Positions 23,001 through 33,441 of a stretch of DNA of 64,000 bases are shown here, piece after piece. This stretch comes from Adiantum capillus-veneris (lineage: Eukaryota > Streptophyta > Polypodiopsida > Polypodiales > Pteridaceae). Position 1 is the first letter of the stretch; each line of letters starts with the position of its first letter. The DNA lies in assembly GCA_014529385.2 (NCBI GenBank), contig CM043960.1, positions 35,699,396 to 35,763,395 of the forward strand, read 5' to 3'. The notes below the pieces were generated by a model. It saw only the letters and a list, made by a program, of their open reading frames with translations, did not search any database and was not told the DNA's origin. Made by a program: the position numbers and the translations under genes.

Positions 23001-23826
23001 CACTAGGGTAAGGTATCCATGCCCCGATCTTACCGGTGTGAGTTACTTTACACAAAGACGGTGATTTTAAGTAATCATTTATTATTTCCAATTTTGTCTT
23101 GAAGTCAAAAGGTGGTTCTATAAGATAGATGACATTTTTACACAACAAAGTCCATAGTATTGGTATGGAGTAACTTTTCGTGCGTTACTATACCCAGCTT
23201 ATTTGCTCCTCAGGTGTATCTATCCTAATATGGCTGACCGTCAAGAACTGGTTTTTGCCATAGCAACAGCTCATCTTTATCAGTCAAGAGAATCTACTCG
23301 GAGAGCGACTTTACTCCGTTATGAACTTCATTTATTTCCACAATTAGGAACCTCTATATCTCAAACTAAATGGTGGACATATCAGTACCGAGTGACGCGT
23401 GTAACCCTTTGGGGTCGCGAGCATTTTAGGAACAATATCAGATTGGCGATGGTAACTGAGGCTCTGGGCCTAGGGCCACATTATTATTACATAGAACATT
23501 CATTGAAGCCAGGTTTTTCTGAGCGGTTATACCTGCTAGCCCAATTCCTTCCACCTCATAAGATTTTTTTGTATCGTAGTTATGGTCATCTATTAAGAGG
23601 ATATTTTAATAGTACTCCATGCACCCAGGAGTATGGGTTAGTCTTGGCGACTCGTATCTTGCCTTTAGCAGAGCGTCCAAACACCTGCTTTTACTACGAC
23701 AGCTGTTTGTGCGATCATGTAATGGGTGGTTTAATAGAGATGTAGATGAGGGGATCCCAAAATACTTATCAGCCCGGCTTCTTTTTGTCAATTTTAATAG
23801 AAGAGTCAGTTGAAAGACCTCATGTT

Positions 23827-23830
<4 letters not shown>
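20015..23830 (-). repeat. 3.8-kb direct repeat A of the Penelope-type unit
   Basis: The whole segment is repeated in the same orientation at 32,896-36,737. Identity is in the high nineties by eye, with differences concentrated in AT microsatellites. Both copies start at TAGCAGTTCTAAAT after TG dinucleotides and end at GAAAGACCTCATGTT before T/(GT)n. The pair brackets minus-strand ORFs encoding an RNA-binding-type protein and a Penelope-type RT, which suggests long terminal (pLTR-like) repeats. Most of it is AT-rich and non-coding on the RT strand. Strand is given by the RT. Confidence 0.75.
23203..23745 (+). CDS. Unrecognised ORF in direct repeat A (171-180 aa)
   Basis: The open frame runs from 23,203. 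The first ATG is at 23,230 (MADRQELVFAIATAHLYQ), giving 171 aa; it ends in TAG. The protein is rich in aromatic residues and Arg, with phrases WWTYQYRVTRVTLWGREHF and SYGHLLRGYFNS, and a Cys cluster near the C-terminus (CFYYDSCLCDHV). I do not recognise a family. The copy in repeat B is also open, with 10 amino-acid replacements against 2 silent changes, so there is no sign of purifying selection between the copies. It lies opposite to the RT. It may be an accessory ORF or just a frame that survived because the duplication is recent. Confidence 0.4.
   Translation: MLLRCIYPNMADRQELVFAIATAHLYQSRESTRRATLLRYELHLFPQLGTSISQTKWWTYQYRVTRVTLWGREHFRNNIRLAMVTEALGLGPHYYYIEHSLKPGFSERLYLLAQFLPPHKIFLYRSYGHLLRGYFNSTPCTQEYGLVLATRILPLAERPNTCFYYDSCLCDHVMGGLIEM

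Positions 23831-23899
<69 letters not shown>
23831..23899. repeat. (GT)n at the right edge of direct repeat A
   Basis: About 69 bases of GT repeat follow CCTCATGTTATTT. The equivalent position in repeat B is also a (TG)n tract. Confidence 0.95.
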
Positions 23900-23901
<2 letters not shown>

Positions 23902-23926
23902 ACCCATTCCCAGGCACCTTATCCTA

Positions 23927-23966
23927 TGAGGTAGTAGACCCCATAGAATAGGGGCCTACTACCTCA
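23927..23966. other. Near-perfect 16-bp hairpin downstream of the RT
   Basis: TGAGGTAGTAGACCCC and GGGGCCTACTACCTCA are inverted, with a single A.C mismatch and an 8-base loop (ATAGAATA). On the minus strand it lies ~115 bases after the last open RT segment and ~27 bases before the (CA)n. It could be a 3' RNA structure such as an RT recognition or processing element. It is present once; direct repeat B has no equivalent. Confidence 0.75.
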
Positions 23967-24079
23967 AGAAGTGTTTGTATTAATTTGCAACAAGCTATGC
24001 TGAGGTTAGATTCATTCTAATTTAAGTAGACTTATCATATTTTGTAACTCAAACTTAAGGTAGGTCTAGTTGTGTTTTT

Positions 24080-25992
24080 CTAAGGAGTTGCAGATGCATG
24101 CAACAAGGTCTTTTTTGTAAACCCGTTCTTAATGAACTTGGTAATCAACGTTTGGATCTCTTCATATGCTCTAAAACAGTCAGAAGAGGCATAGATTATA
24201 AGAAAAAGCATCCCTAGACAAGTGTGTAGAGAATTTTTGTACGGTCTATTGCTTTTTTTCTTCGTAAATTCAGAGGACACAAGCTTAAGCTTTTCTCTTT
24301 TCCAAAAAAAAACGAGTATAAAAGTTTCCCAAAAATGGGGAAGTTAAAGTAAACTCAATATTCAGGAAGTGTGTTCTAGAAATGATCCATTTATCCTACC
24401 ATAGTACTCTCTCAGAGAATGTAGGTTCAATACTTAAGCAAGGTGGATAAATATCTAAAAGAGTAATCTCAAATATGGGGTTGTTGATGCTACATAGGTC
24501 ATCCATAAATCTGAATGAATGTGCAAAGCGTGTGAGTAACGAATTACTTGCTGGGTTATTTAATATTTTTAGGAGCCATTGATATTCGAAGTAACAGAGA
24601 TAAAGATTACACATAATCGGAGAGCATGCAAAACCCATTGGGATCCCTAGAGTTTGTTTGTAGCAGGTATTACCTAATTGGATACAGTTGTTATTCAGTA
24701 GCCAAAAGATATACTTATATAGATCTTCCTCTTTAAAGATGAAAGGTGCACATTTATTTGATTTTTTTACCCATCCTTTATTCCCTTTTTGTGAGATGCA
24801 TGTATACCCAAGTTCCTTTCTGTGGGCGAAGGCAATCTTTATAAGACATGATAAGGTATAAATAAGCCCAAATGGCCCATCTAAAGGGATATTTTCATAG
24901 CATTGAGTTATGTCTGCCATGAAGATAAAGTAAATGCTTACTGGGAGGTTGATAAATACCTCAGCTGCGTTTTTAATGACCCAAAAAGGGCAATAATCTA
25001 CATTTCTGAATCTCATTATATCTCCGTGTTTGATGGCACATATATTTTTTATTTCTAGTAGGACAAAATTTAAGCAGTGGGTGATATCATTCGTAACACA
25101 AGAGAACAGGCTTTTTGAAGCATCAGAAATCCATCTAAATTCATGTTTATGATTCTTTTTATGTTGGGAAGAGTACAGGAATTTTCAGAGATTCAGGACT
25201 ATAACCGAGTCCTGATAATTCATTGTTTAATGTTGTAGCTATGCAAAGCGGAGAGTAATCAAGTTTTAAAAAATCATTACTATTAATTGTTGAACTGGTA
25301 GCCTCAAATGCCAATTTTTTACATAAAAAGGATGCAGCGTTTGAGGCTTTATCTAGGCCAATAATGAGCCATTTCTTTTTAATATCATAGATAGAGGTCT
25401 TTATTTTTGGCGTAAGCCAAGTAGTATCAGTGCTTAGCCATACTTGTGGTAAAAGACTGATCTTTTTCCAAAAAAATTCTTTTGAGTGTTGATGTAAGTT
25501 TGAAGTAAACTTCCTCCTCCGGTTGGAGTTTTAAGGCCAAGTCGACCAGGCATTCAAGTAGTGCTGATAAGGCACTTTGAGGATTTAGTGGAAAAGGAGG
25601 AATATGATTCAAGTCATTACTCAAGAGACTCCTTACTTGAGATCCGAAATGATTTCTAAGTTAGATGTACAAACGTGTAAACCAAAATCAGTGAAGTTTT
25701 TACAGAATTTTTGAAATAGATGACAAGAGCAGATAGGTATCTCATTATTATGGAGAAACTCATTGGAATAAAAAAGATTCTTAATAGGCGGCGAGTATTT
25801 CCAAACAATCATCACATCCTTCAGAAATAAATTCGACCCAAAAATATGTCCAAAACATTCTGCAAAGACAGCTTGAGGAGTAAAGAAATCCAAAATTTTG
25901 CTTGTAAACAAGCAATGTGAGAAAATCCTGTTACACACTTCTTCCTGTGGAGATAGGTAACGTCTTCCGCAAGCAATCCTTCGATCCTGCAT
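24080..25992 (-). pseudogene. Penelope-type reverse transcriptase, frame-broken
   Basis: The RT would make DNA from the element's RNA. Reading leftward: an N-terminal CSC...CTSNL segment (25,992-25,633); LNHIPPFPLNP after a shift (25,624-25,427); KKWLIIGLDKAS (near 25,370); HKKNHKHEFRWISD (near 25,160-25,120), the HK...R motif of Penelope-like RTs; motif A ADITQCYENIPL (near 24,910); motif B QTLGIPMGFACSPIMCNLYL (near 24,650); motif C FMDDL (near 24,500); and a tail ending at 24,080. Several frameshifts or stops interrupt it (after 25,633, around 25,440, around 25,160, at 24,396 and around 24,290). No GIY-YIG endonuclease motif was found. The palm motifs differ from LINE (YADD) and Copia (YVDD) RTs. 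Family assignment is from motifs only. Confidence 0.75.
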
Positions 25993-25993
25993 A

Positions 25994-26341
25994 TTACCTA
26001 TCCAAAAGGTTTCTGACTGGTAGGTTTCTTCCCCTACCTCTCACATAACTTCTACCTCTCCCTCTTCCAAACACAGATTCATTCAAGGAGGGAGTTAAGA
26101 AAGAGGTGTAAGACGCCGTCGGAGAGACTAGAGTTTTAGGACGTTTGGAAACTTGAGATTCATCCTCTTCAATATTCGGTTTAATTTGGCCAACTACGCT
26201 TTTGATACCTTTAAAGCCGCCATAAGTGGTTAGCAGAGTCCCACATCCATTAGATCCAAGCTCTTCAAGTGTGTCACGCATAATTGATCTATACTGAATA
26301 AAGGCAATTTGAGCTAAGACCAGATCCTTCGCTTGTCCACC
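25994..26341 (-). CDS. Gag-like ORF1 of the Penelope-type unit, C-terminal exon-like part
   Basis: This is the C-terminal part of the ORF that begins at 32,431; Copia-1 separates the two parts. It ends in a basic Gly-Arg tail (GRGRGRSYVRGRGRN), an RGG-like RNA-binding region, followed by TAA at 25,994-25,996. The RT frame opens at ATG 25,990-25,992, one base later. Joining across the AAGCC target duplication keeps the frame (SWL then GGQAKD). A role as RNA-binding or particle protein is inferred from position and composition. Confidence 0.6.
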   Translation of the reverse strand, partial: GGQAKDLVLAQIAFIQYRSIMRDTLEELGSNGCGTLLTTYGGFKGIKSVVGQIKPNIEEDESQVSKRPKTLVSPTASYTSFLTPSLNESVFGRGRGRSYVRGRGRNLPVRNLLDR

Positions 26342-26346
26342 AAGCC

Positions 26347-26573
26347 TGTTACCATATACATGTGGTAGTGATGTGTGTGAACACACTAGGACCGTCGAGG
26401 CATTTTTTCCCTCTTTAGGAGGTTTTTTCCCCCGTGCATTGTATATACGCCCATCACTCTAGGGCTATCTATCTTTTCATTTCACACTAAGTAACACACT
26501 CTCTATTGTGTGCCTTGAGCTTCCTTCGTCTTCTCAAAGCTATGTGTGTTTCTCTGCAACACTAATTCCAACA
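26347..26573 (+). repeat. Copia-1 5' LTR
   Basis: 227 bp, TGTTACC...CCAACA. It retains CCTCTTTAGGAGGTTTTTT, which is missing from the 3' LTR. TATATACG near 26,444 is a candidate TATA region. Confidence 0.95.
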
Positions 26574-26574
26574 A

Positions 26575-26590
26575 TTGGTATCAGAGCAGG
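26575..26590 (+). other. Copia-1 primer-binding site
   Basis: TTGGTATCAGAGCAGG lies one base after the 5' LTR and matches the initiator-Met tRNA 3' end used by plant Copia and Gypsy elements. Confidence 0.95.
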
Positions 26591-26935
26591 TCACGCCCTC
26601 CTGGGCTTAGTCGCCAGCTGCTCCAGCACATGCCTGCTCGCTTACTCCAATTTCAGTGAGCTTTGGTGACCGATCATAGGTCGACAAAAATTTTGGGCTA
26701 GCTCAAAGAGCTTGGTCTGCTCAGAATTTTGATTTGGGCTCATTTCGGCCTCCGTTTCCACTACAGGCAGTACTGCACAGGCTATTTCGTCATTTTGTGT
26801 AGAATTTCGGTCAGTGCTGTTTTCTGCATAACATGTGCCTTATAGTCTTCTACGGTTTGTGCTATATAGCACAGGTTGTTCCCGCTCTGTTTCTCCTATT
26901 TTCAGGCAGTTTTCACATCAGGTGCAACATTTACC

Positions 26936-29900
26936 ATGGCTGACAACAACAACACAGATGTGTTCAAGATGTTTGCTGCTGAGGACAGGTTGGATGGGGA
27001 CAACTACCTTATGTGGGCTTATATGATGCAACATGTTCTTGTGTCAAAGGGTGTCTGGAACATTGTGCAGGGCATTGATATACGTCCTGGTTCTGAGGAT
27101 ATAGGCGATGTTGAGGATGTTGTAGGTCTTGCTGCAAGGATTGCAGCTGTTAGAGTTGTTTTGCCTACGACAGAACAAGCTCGTTGGGATGTTAAGGATG
27201 CGCAGGCTCATGCATTGATTGAGTTGTCTGTGAAGCGCACCATTGTTCCTCACATCCGTTCAGCAAAATCTGCAAAACAGGCTTGGGATATTCTAGCAGG
27301 TCTTTATGCAAGCCGCAATGAGGCTAAAATTTCTTTGCTGCGTAAAGAGCTGGAGTCGAAGATTATGCATGAGGAAGATGATATGGACACTTTCCTTGCT
27401 AGTGTTAAGGATATCAATGAGCAGCTTATTTCTGCAGGTGAAGTCATTTCAGACATTTCCCTTGTGCAGACTGTTCTTGATGCCTTACCAGATTCCTACC
27501 AGACTTTTGCTAGTACTTGGAGACTGATGACCCAAGGAAATCTTGAAGTTGTCAATTTTGATACATTATGCACATTGCTGTTGCAAGAGTTACTTTCTAG
27601 AAAAAACAGGACTAGGCAGCGTGCAGTTGAACAGGCTTTTATTGCTTCTCAAAGAAAGGGAGGTTACAACTATGCAGCCACTTCTTATGGTTCTACTGCG
27701 AGTGGCAAAAATTCTGTTCCTAATGCTTCTGCTGGCAGTACTTCGTCTGGAAATTTTGGTGATAAGGGCAAAAAGAAGATGCGTTGCCATTATTGTAAAG
27801 CCAATGATCACTTGATCAAGTCGTGTCCTAAGTTGAAGGCCAAAGAGGCTAAGAAGAAAGAGGGTGGTTCCACTGCAAATGCTGGTTCCACTACAAATGC
27901 AGCAATTGTTGAGTCTTCTGTGAAAGGAGACTGTAATGCTGATGTTGATGCAGAATGGGCTTTTAGCGCAGAGTGCACTTACAATCCTGCTGTCCATGAT
28001 GCATGCTTGTCAGTTGCTGTAGAGTCACATGTGTGGTATTTCGACAGTGGTGCTACAAAGCACATTACCTCACATCGTGAATTGTTTACCTCTCTCGAGT
28101 CTGTCCCTCATGGGAATTCAGTCACTTGTGCCAACAACGCCTCCTATCCAGTTCAGGTAGTTGGAAAGATTGTGCTCACTGCTGCTAATGGCAGTTCCTT
28201 CACACTTGTTGATGCACTTTATGTACCTGGGATCAAGAAGAATCTCTTGTCTGTATCCGCACTTGCTAGACTTGGACTTGTAGTCAAATTTGTGGATGAC
28301 AGATGTACAGTTCATGATCTCAGTTTTGGTGATGAAATTGTTGCATCTGGGCTTTTGTGCCGTGGGTTGTATAAGCTCACTTTGTATGACAAGTGTGGAT
28401 TAATTTTTGCAAATGCTGTTGCAGATTCAAGGGCTATTTCAGATGCAAAACTTTGGCATGCACGTTTTGGTCATCTGAATTTTGCCAGTTTGCTGGATTT
28501 GCAGAAATCTGATATGGTTGCTTCTTTGCCGCCTCTTGAAGCACCTGTCAAACATGTTTGTGAAGGCTGTATTTTGGGTAAGATGCAACGTTCTAAATTT
28601 CCAAAGGATGGTTCAGTTCGGGCCACATGCAGGTTGCAACTTGTGCATAGTGATGTTTGTGGGCCCATGCAAACTCCGTCCTTGGGCAATTACCTGTACT
28701 TCGTGACTTTCATTGATGATTACTCCTGGCATGCATGGGTATTTCCGCTTAAAGCGAAGTCCAAAGTTTTTATGTGCTTCAAACAAGTTCTGGCTATGGC
28801 TTAAAATGTCTCGAAATGTACTATGGGCACCCTCCCTTCCGATCGAGGGGGGGAGTGTATGTCTCATGAATTTAATGCATTTTTGAGTAGTCGTGGGATA
28901 AAACAGCAATGTACAGTGCCTTATGCACCTCAACAAAATGGTGTTTCTAAGAGGAAAAACAGGTCACTGACGGAAATGGCACGATGTATGGTTAAAAGTT
29001 AAGCTTTACCGCATTCTTTTTGGCTTGAGGCCGTCATGTTTGCCACTTATGTACTTAACAGGTGTCCTACGAAAGCTTTGCAGTCTATTACTCCATATGA
29101 AGCATGGCATGATAGAAAGACTTCTATTGAGCACATGCGTGTTTTTGGCTGTTTGGCATATGCTTTGGTGCCACAAGTGCAGCGCAAAAAATTGGATGGT
29201 AAGGCTGTCAAATGTATTTTTGTTGGTTATAGTGCTGAAAGCAAAGGTTATAGGTTGTACATTTATGACACTTTGTTGCCTCTTTTCAGTGGTGGAAATA
29301 CGAATGTAAGTTCCAATGAGGCAAATGTATAGCCTATGGGGGTTTCTGAAAATGTTTTAGATCAGCCTATTACTGATGCAGATGTACATGATGTACTTGA
29401 TGAGTAAAGGACTGAAAATGAGCAGGCTAGAGGTATGCCAAAATGGTTGGTGCACACTTTGCGTGACAGTAAATTGGATGCACCTTTGTCTAGTCGTACT
29501 CGTTCAGGCTCTCGCCATGCATCTTATGCATCAGATTGTTATGCTTTGGCTGCGTCTAGCTTACATGATGTTGAGGAGCCTCTGACTTTTGATGAAGCAC
29601 AAAATTCAGAAAATTGGATGGCTGCCATGCAATCAGAATATGATGCACTTATAGAAGATGACACATGGACTTTATGTGATTTGCCACCTGGCAAAAAGGC
29701 CATTGGTACGAAGTGGGTTTACAAGTTGAAACGCAAGCCGGATGGTGAGATCGATCGCCATAAGGCTCGACTTGTTGCAAAAGGTTATGCACAGCAAAAA
29801 GGCATAGATTATGAAGAGACTTTTGCTCCCACTTGTCGTATGACTACTGTGCGTTTTTTATGTGCATTGGTAGCTCATTTTGGTTGGGATGTACATCAAT

Positions 29901-31114
29901 CAGACATTGTTACTGCTTTCTTGAATGGTGACATATTTGAGGAAGTTTATGTAACGCAGCCTCGCGGTTTTGTCATAAAAGGACAAGAGGACAAAGTGTG
30001 CAAATGTAACAAGGCTTTGTATGGGTTGAAGCAATCTCCTCGTGCTTGGTATGAGAAAGCTGACACTCATTTGGTCAAACAAGGCTTTCGTAAGAGTCCA
30101 ACAGAAAGCACATTGTATGTAAAGCGTGAGGGTGATGTACTTCTCATTGTGGTTCTTTATGTTGATGATTTGTTGATCATTGGACCAAATGAGAGACATA
30201 TTGCTGAATTTAAGGCTGATTTTAATGCTACTTTCAAGATGAAAGATTTGGGGCTGTTGCATCATTATTTGGGTATACAGTTTAAGTAGTGTGATGGTGG
30301 TATTGCCTTGTGTCAGAAAAGTTACATAGAAACATTGCTATGTAAGTTTGGACTTGAGGATTGCAAACCTATTTCCACTCCCATGGAAACAGGTTTGAAG
30401 TTGAGTCTACATGATGCTGTTGATCCTTCTGATGTCACTCTTTACCAAACTGTTGTTGGCTGCCTCATTTATGTATGCAACACGAGGCCGGATATTCAGT
30501 TTGCAGTCTCACAGGTCAGCAGATTTATGCATAGCCCAGGGTCTAAGCATTGGCAGGCTGTCAAGAGGATTTTCCGCTACCTTAGTGGCACTTTACATCT
30601 TGGCTTGTTTTATCCCAAGGGGGGATCATTGCCGCCAGACTTACATGCTTTTTCGGACTCAGATTGGGCTGGTTGTTTTGACACGCGAGTGTCCACATCA
30701 GGTTTTTGTTTCATGCTTGGAAGTTCATGTATATCATGGTTGAGCAAGAAGCAACCTACTGTGGCCACTTCGAGTTGTGAGGCTGAGTATAGGGCAGTCT
30801 TCACAGCTACAGTTGAGTGTGTGTGGCTCAGACGCCTTATGGTGGATTTGGGTGTTGGACAGGACACTGCCAACACTATCTACACTGACAGTCAGAGCGC
30901 ATTGGCAGTTGCGAGGATCCGAGTTTTTCATGCTTGCACAAAGCACATTGAGGTGCATTACCACTATGTCAGGGAGAGGCTCTCAGCAGGAGAGATCAGC
31001 TTGGCTTATGTGCCAACACAGGACAACCTTGCAGATCTTTTCACAAAGGCATTGTCTCGTGAGAAGCTTGAAGCTTTCCGCAAAGCTTTGGGCTTACTCC
31101 CCTTTGTGGACTGA
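26936..31114 (+). pseudogene. Copia-1 gag-pol polyprotein, five in-frame stops
   Basis: A single frame runs from ATG 26,936 (MADNNNTDVFKMF) to TGA 31,112-31,114, 1,393 codons. Gag leads to a CCHC knuckle (CHYCKANDHLIKSC, ~27,784). Protease has YFDSGATKHIT (~28,037). Integrase has the HARFGHLN...CEGC zinc part (~28,456-28,570) and core VHSDVCGP, TLPSDRGGE. RT has YVDDLLI (~30,160). RNase H has DSDWAGC, SCEAEYRA and TDSQSA. Stops: TAA 28,802, TAA 29,000, TAG 29,330, TAA 29,405, TAG 30,287. Relative to Copia-2 it has a 36-codon in-frame deletion near 29,260, and the integrase catalytic Glu (NGVAERKN) is Lys (NGVSKRKN, ~28,945). No frameshift has accumulated. Confidence 0.95.
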
Positions 31115-31177
31115 TCCTGTCCTCAGGGCATGGCACTTCCCTTTACTCATGTGCCAGCTCTCGTTCACTGCATCACT

Positions 31178-31189
31178 CCAGGGGGGATT
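31178..31189 (+). other. Copia-1 polypurine tract
   Basis: CCAGGGGGGATT lies immediately upstream of the 3' LTR start TGTTACC. The same tract occurs at Copia-2. Confidence 0.9.
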
Positions 31190-31396
31190 TGTTACCATAT
31201 ACATGTGGTAGTGATGTGTGTGAACACACTAGGACCGCCGGGGCATTTTTTCCCCCGTGCATTGTATATACGCCCATCACTCTAGGGCTATCTATCTTTC
31301 CATTGCACACTAAGTAACACACTCTCTATTGTGTGCCTTGAGCTTCCTTCGTCTTCTCCAAGCTGTGTGTGGTTCTCTGCAACCCTAATTCCAACA
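31190..31396 (+). repeat. Copia-1 3' LTR
   Basis: 207 bp, TGTTACC...CCAACA. It differs from the 5' LTR by about 8 substitutions and a 20-bp deletion, so the insertion is not recent. Confidence 0.95.
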
Positions 31397-31401
31397 AAGC
31401 C

Positions 31402-32431
31402 AAGAGCAAAAGAGGGAAAGGTGAAATTCTTCTGCTTTATTAGGAAAGATACTAGGCAGATTGTTGAGGGCATACCAAATAGCATGGTCAAACCAAATTT
31501 TGCTTGACTCGCAAGAAGCTTTGGGGTCTAAGAATCTGCAAACACACTTAAGGTAAGGCGTGAACACATTCCACACTATCTCGGTGTAGTAATCAGCATT
31601 GCTTTTACTAAAGGTCATCACTCCTTTAGTTCTTGCATATAACCTTGTATTCTAACTACATTTTTTATCATCAAGGAAACTCATATTGAAAGGAGCTTTG
31701 ATCAGATCCCCTTTGTCCAAGAGCTGGATCCCTTTCAGAACTTTAAGTTTGCATTCCTCAATAGTAGCAGGGGCCAAGTTGGCAAGGAAGACCCAGGTTT
31801 CCATGGATACGGGTGCAAGAAATCCTTTATTCGGAAACATCCACAGCTTGTGCTCTACTCCCAAGGATTCTACCTCAACTTGTCGTGACAGTAAAAAAGG
31901 AAAGGCCCTAGAGACTTTCGGTACCATGTCCAAAAGCGAAGCTTCACTGAGTGAACAAAGGTCTTTCTGAAATTCCTTTACTGCTTCTAAAGCGGATGCA
32001 TCTCTACAGAAGAGGCTATTCGGTGGAGGGACAATAGGCGTAGAGGGAGCAATAACAAAGATCGGACTAAGCCCACAAAAATTTCTAAGAAGATTGGACA
32101 GTTCAGAACCTTTGGAAGAAAAAGACGCTAAGTCTTGATTATGTGCTTTGGAAAGTCCGGCCAAATTCGAAGTAAATTCTATCAAAAGGTTGATACCATC
32201 AGATTTATTTTTTACAAGGAGAGCTAGTTTTTTAACCCATAGGTAAAATGAAATCAGCTGGACAAGAGATAGACTAGACTCCTTCGAAGCATCATAAATT
32301 AGGGCAGAAGCATCTCTATCTTGTATACATTTTAGTACAAGAAGAGAGGCAAGGGAAAGGGGTTCCACAGGAAGAGCTAGTCCTTGGGAAAGGGAGACAA
32401 TCTGCAAAATTATCATTAGTTCGAATTCCAT
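31402..32431 (-). CDS. Gag-like ORF1 of the Penelope-type unit, N-terminal part
   Basis: ATG at 32,431 opens a 259-codon frame that meets a TAG near 31,652-31,654 (after FLDDKKCS). The same frame then continues (MTFSKSNADYYTEIVWNVF) to the Copia-1 insertion. With Copia-1 removed, the total is about 461 codons with only that one internal stop. The N-terminal half is Leu/Ser-rich and probably helical, with no transmembrane or zinc motif; the C-terminus is RGG-like. No family is recognised. Its place upstream of an RT suggests a gag/ORF1 analogue. The TAG may be a disabling mutation or a suppressible stop. Confidence 0.55.
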
Positions 32432-32895
32432 AGTCTAAGAAGAGGAGTATAGACCTGAAGATCTAATACAAAGAGTTACATCTTTTTGAAATTTTTTTCC
32501 GCCCTATGAAGATAAGGCCTAGTCCTATGTGATATACAAGGGAAGGTCTTTTCTATTTCTTTAGCTAGACGTAATTTCTCTGAAATCAGAGCTCTTTTTT
32601 TTGGGTCAGATCAGACTTTCATTCTTGTAGTGAGCTTTCCCACGACCTGGTTAACAGAAGTAATAGATTATGTAAATGATAGTATTTAAAGTAAAGTGAG
32701 AAAAATGAATATAAAGTGGAATGGTAGTGCTAGCAACCTTATCACCAGTCAGGTTAAAAAAGCCACAGAGACTGTGTGATAGCACCCCAGCCTATTAGAG
32801 TATAAACATTTTAGTATCATAGGCGAAAGTTTCTAGAGTCATTGTCTGAGAGAGAAAAACTGACAAGTTAATCTCTCTTTTGCGTTTATTGTGTG
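32432..32895. other. Leader region between direct repeat B and ORF1
   Basis: No ORF. On the minus strand this is the 5' leader between the upstream direct repeat and the ORF1 start at 32,431. It could hold untranslated or regulatory sequence; nothing specific was seen. Confidence 0.4.
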
Positions 32896-33365
32896 TGTAG
32901 CAGTTCTAAATCTATATATATATATACGCAAACCAACACTAACTGTTCACAAACTAACAATTCTAGAAAAGTACAGTGGCATTGCACAATAATTTATTTG
33001 CAGTTGAAAATAAATTTTGTACAAAGGTAATGAAGATAACAAAATACAGCTCAAGAATCCATAAACCCAAATTCTGGGAAATTTTGCGTCACACTAAGAG
33101 ATCCACCATTTCTTAAGAACTGGACATTTTAACCAAGGAAGGTAGCCCTCACCTTCACCCATAGCCACAAGAAAACTATTCATTAGCACGTGACTGTACG
33201 CAAGAGATGCTGGGCATCCCAGTTGTTATCCATGTCACCTTAAAAAAACACATAGTTCTTAACTAGTATAGTGTTCTTTTTTGAAAAAAAGTTCCTTGGC
33301 ATTTTTGCCAATCTGATAAAGGAAAGTGAAAACCCATAAAGCAGCTATGTATCTGGTTATTCCTC

Positions 33366-33366
33366 G

Positions 33367-33435
<69 letters not shown>
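33366..33435. repeat. (TA)n microsatellite within direct repeat B
   Basis: About 70 bases of TA repeat; the matching site in repeat A (~20,502-20,516) is much shorter. Confidence 0.95.

Positions 33436-33441
<6 letters not shown>

Larger units (their letters stand above)
26347..31396 (+). mobile_element. Copia LTR retrotransposon (Copia-1), decayed
   Basis: This is a complete 5.05-kb insertion with a perfect 5-bp duplication AAGCC (26,342-26,346 and 31,397-31,401). The LTRs (26,347-26,573, 227 bp; 31,190-31,396, 207 bp) begin TGTTACCATATACATG and end CCAACA. They differ by about 8 substitutions and one 20-bp indel. The PBS is at 26,575 and the PPT (CCAGGGGGGATT) at 31,178-31,189. The order gag-PR-IN-RT-RH is the Copia order. 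It sits inside ORF1 of the Penelope-type unit. A near-identical relative is the minus-strand element at 47,210-52,375. Confidence 0.95.

Noticed and set aside
23927-23940. Resemblance of TGAGGTAGTAG to the let-7 seed
   Set aside because: let-7 is an animal microRNA family; the match is short and fully explained by the hairpin stem.
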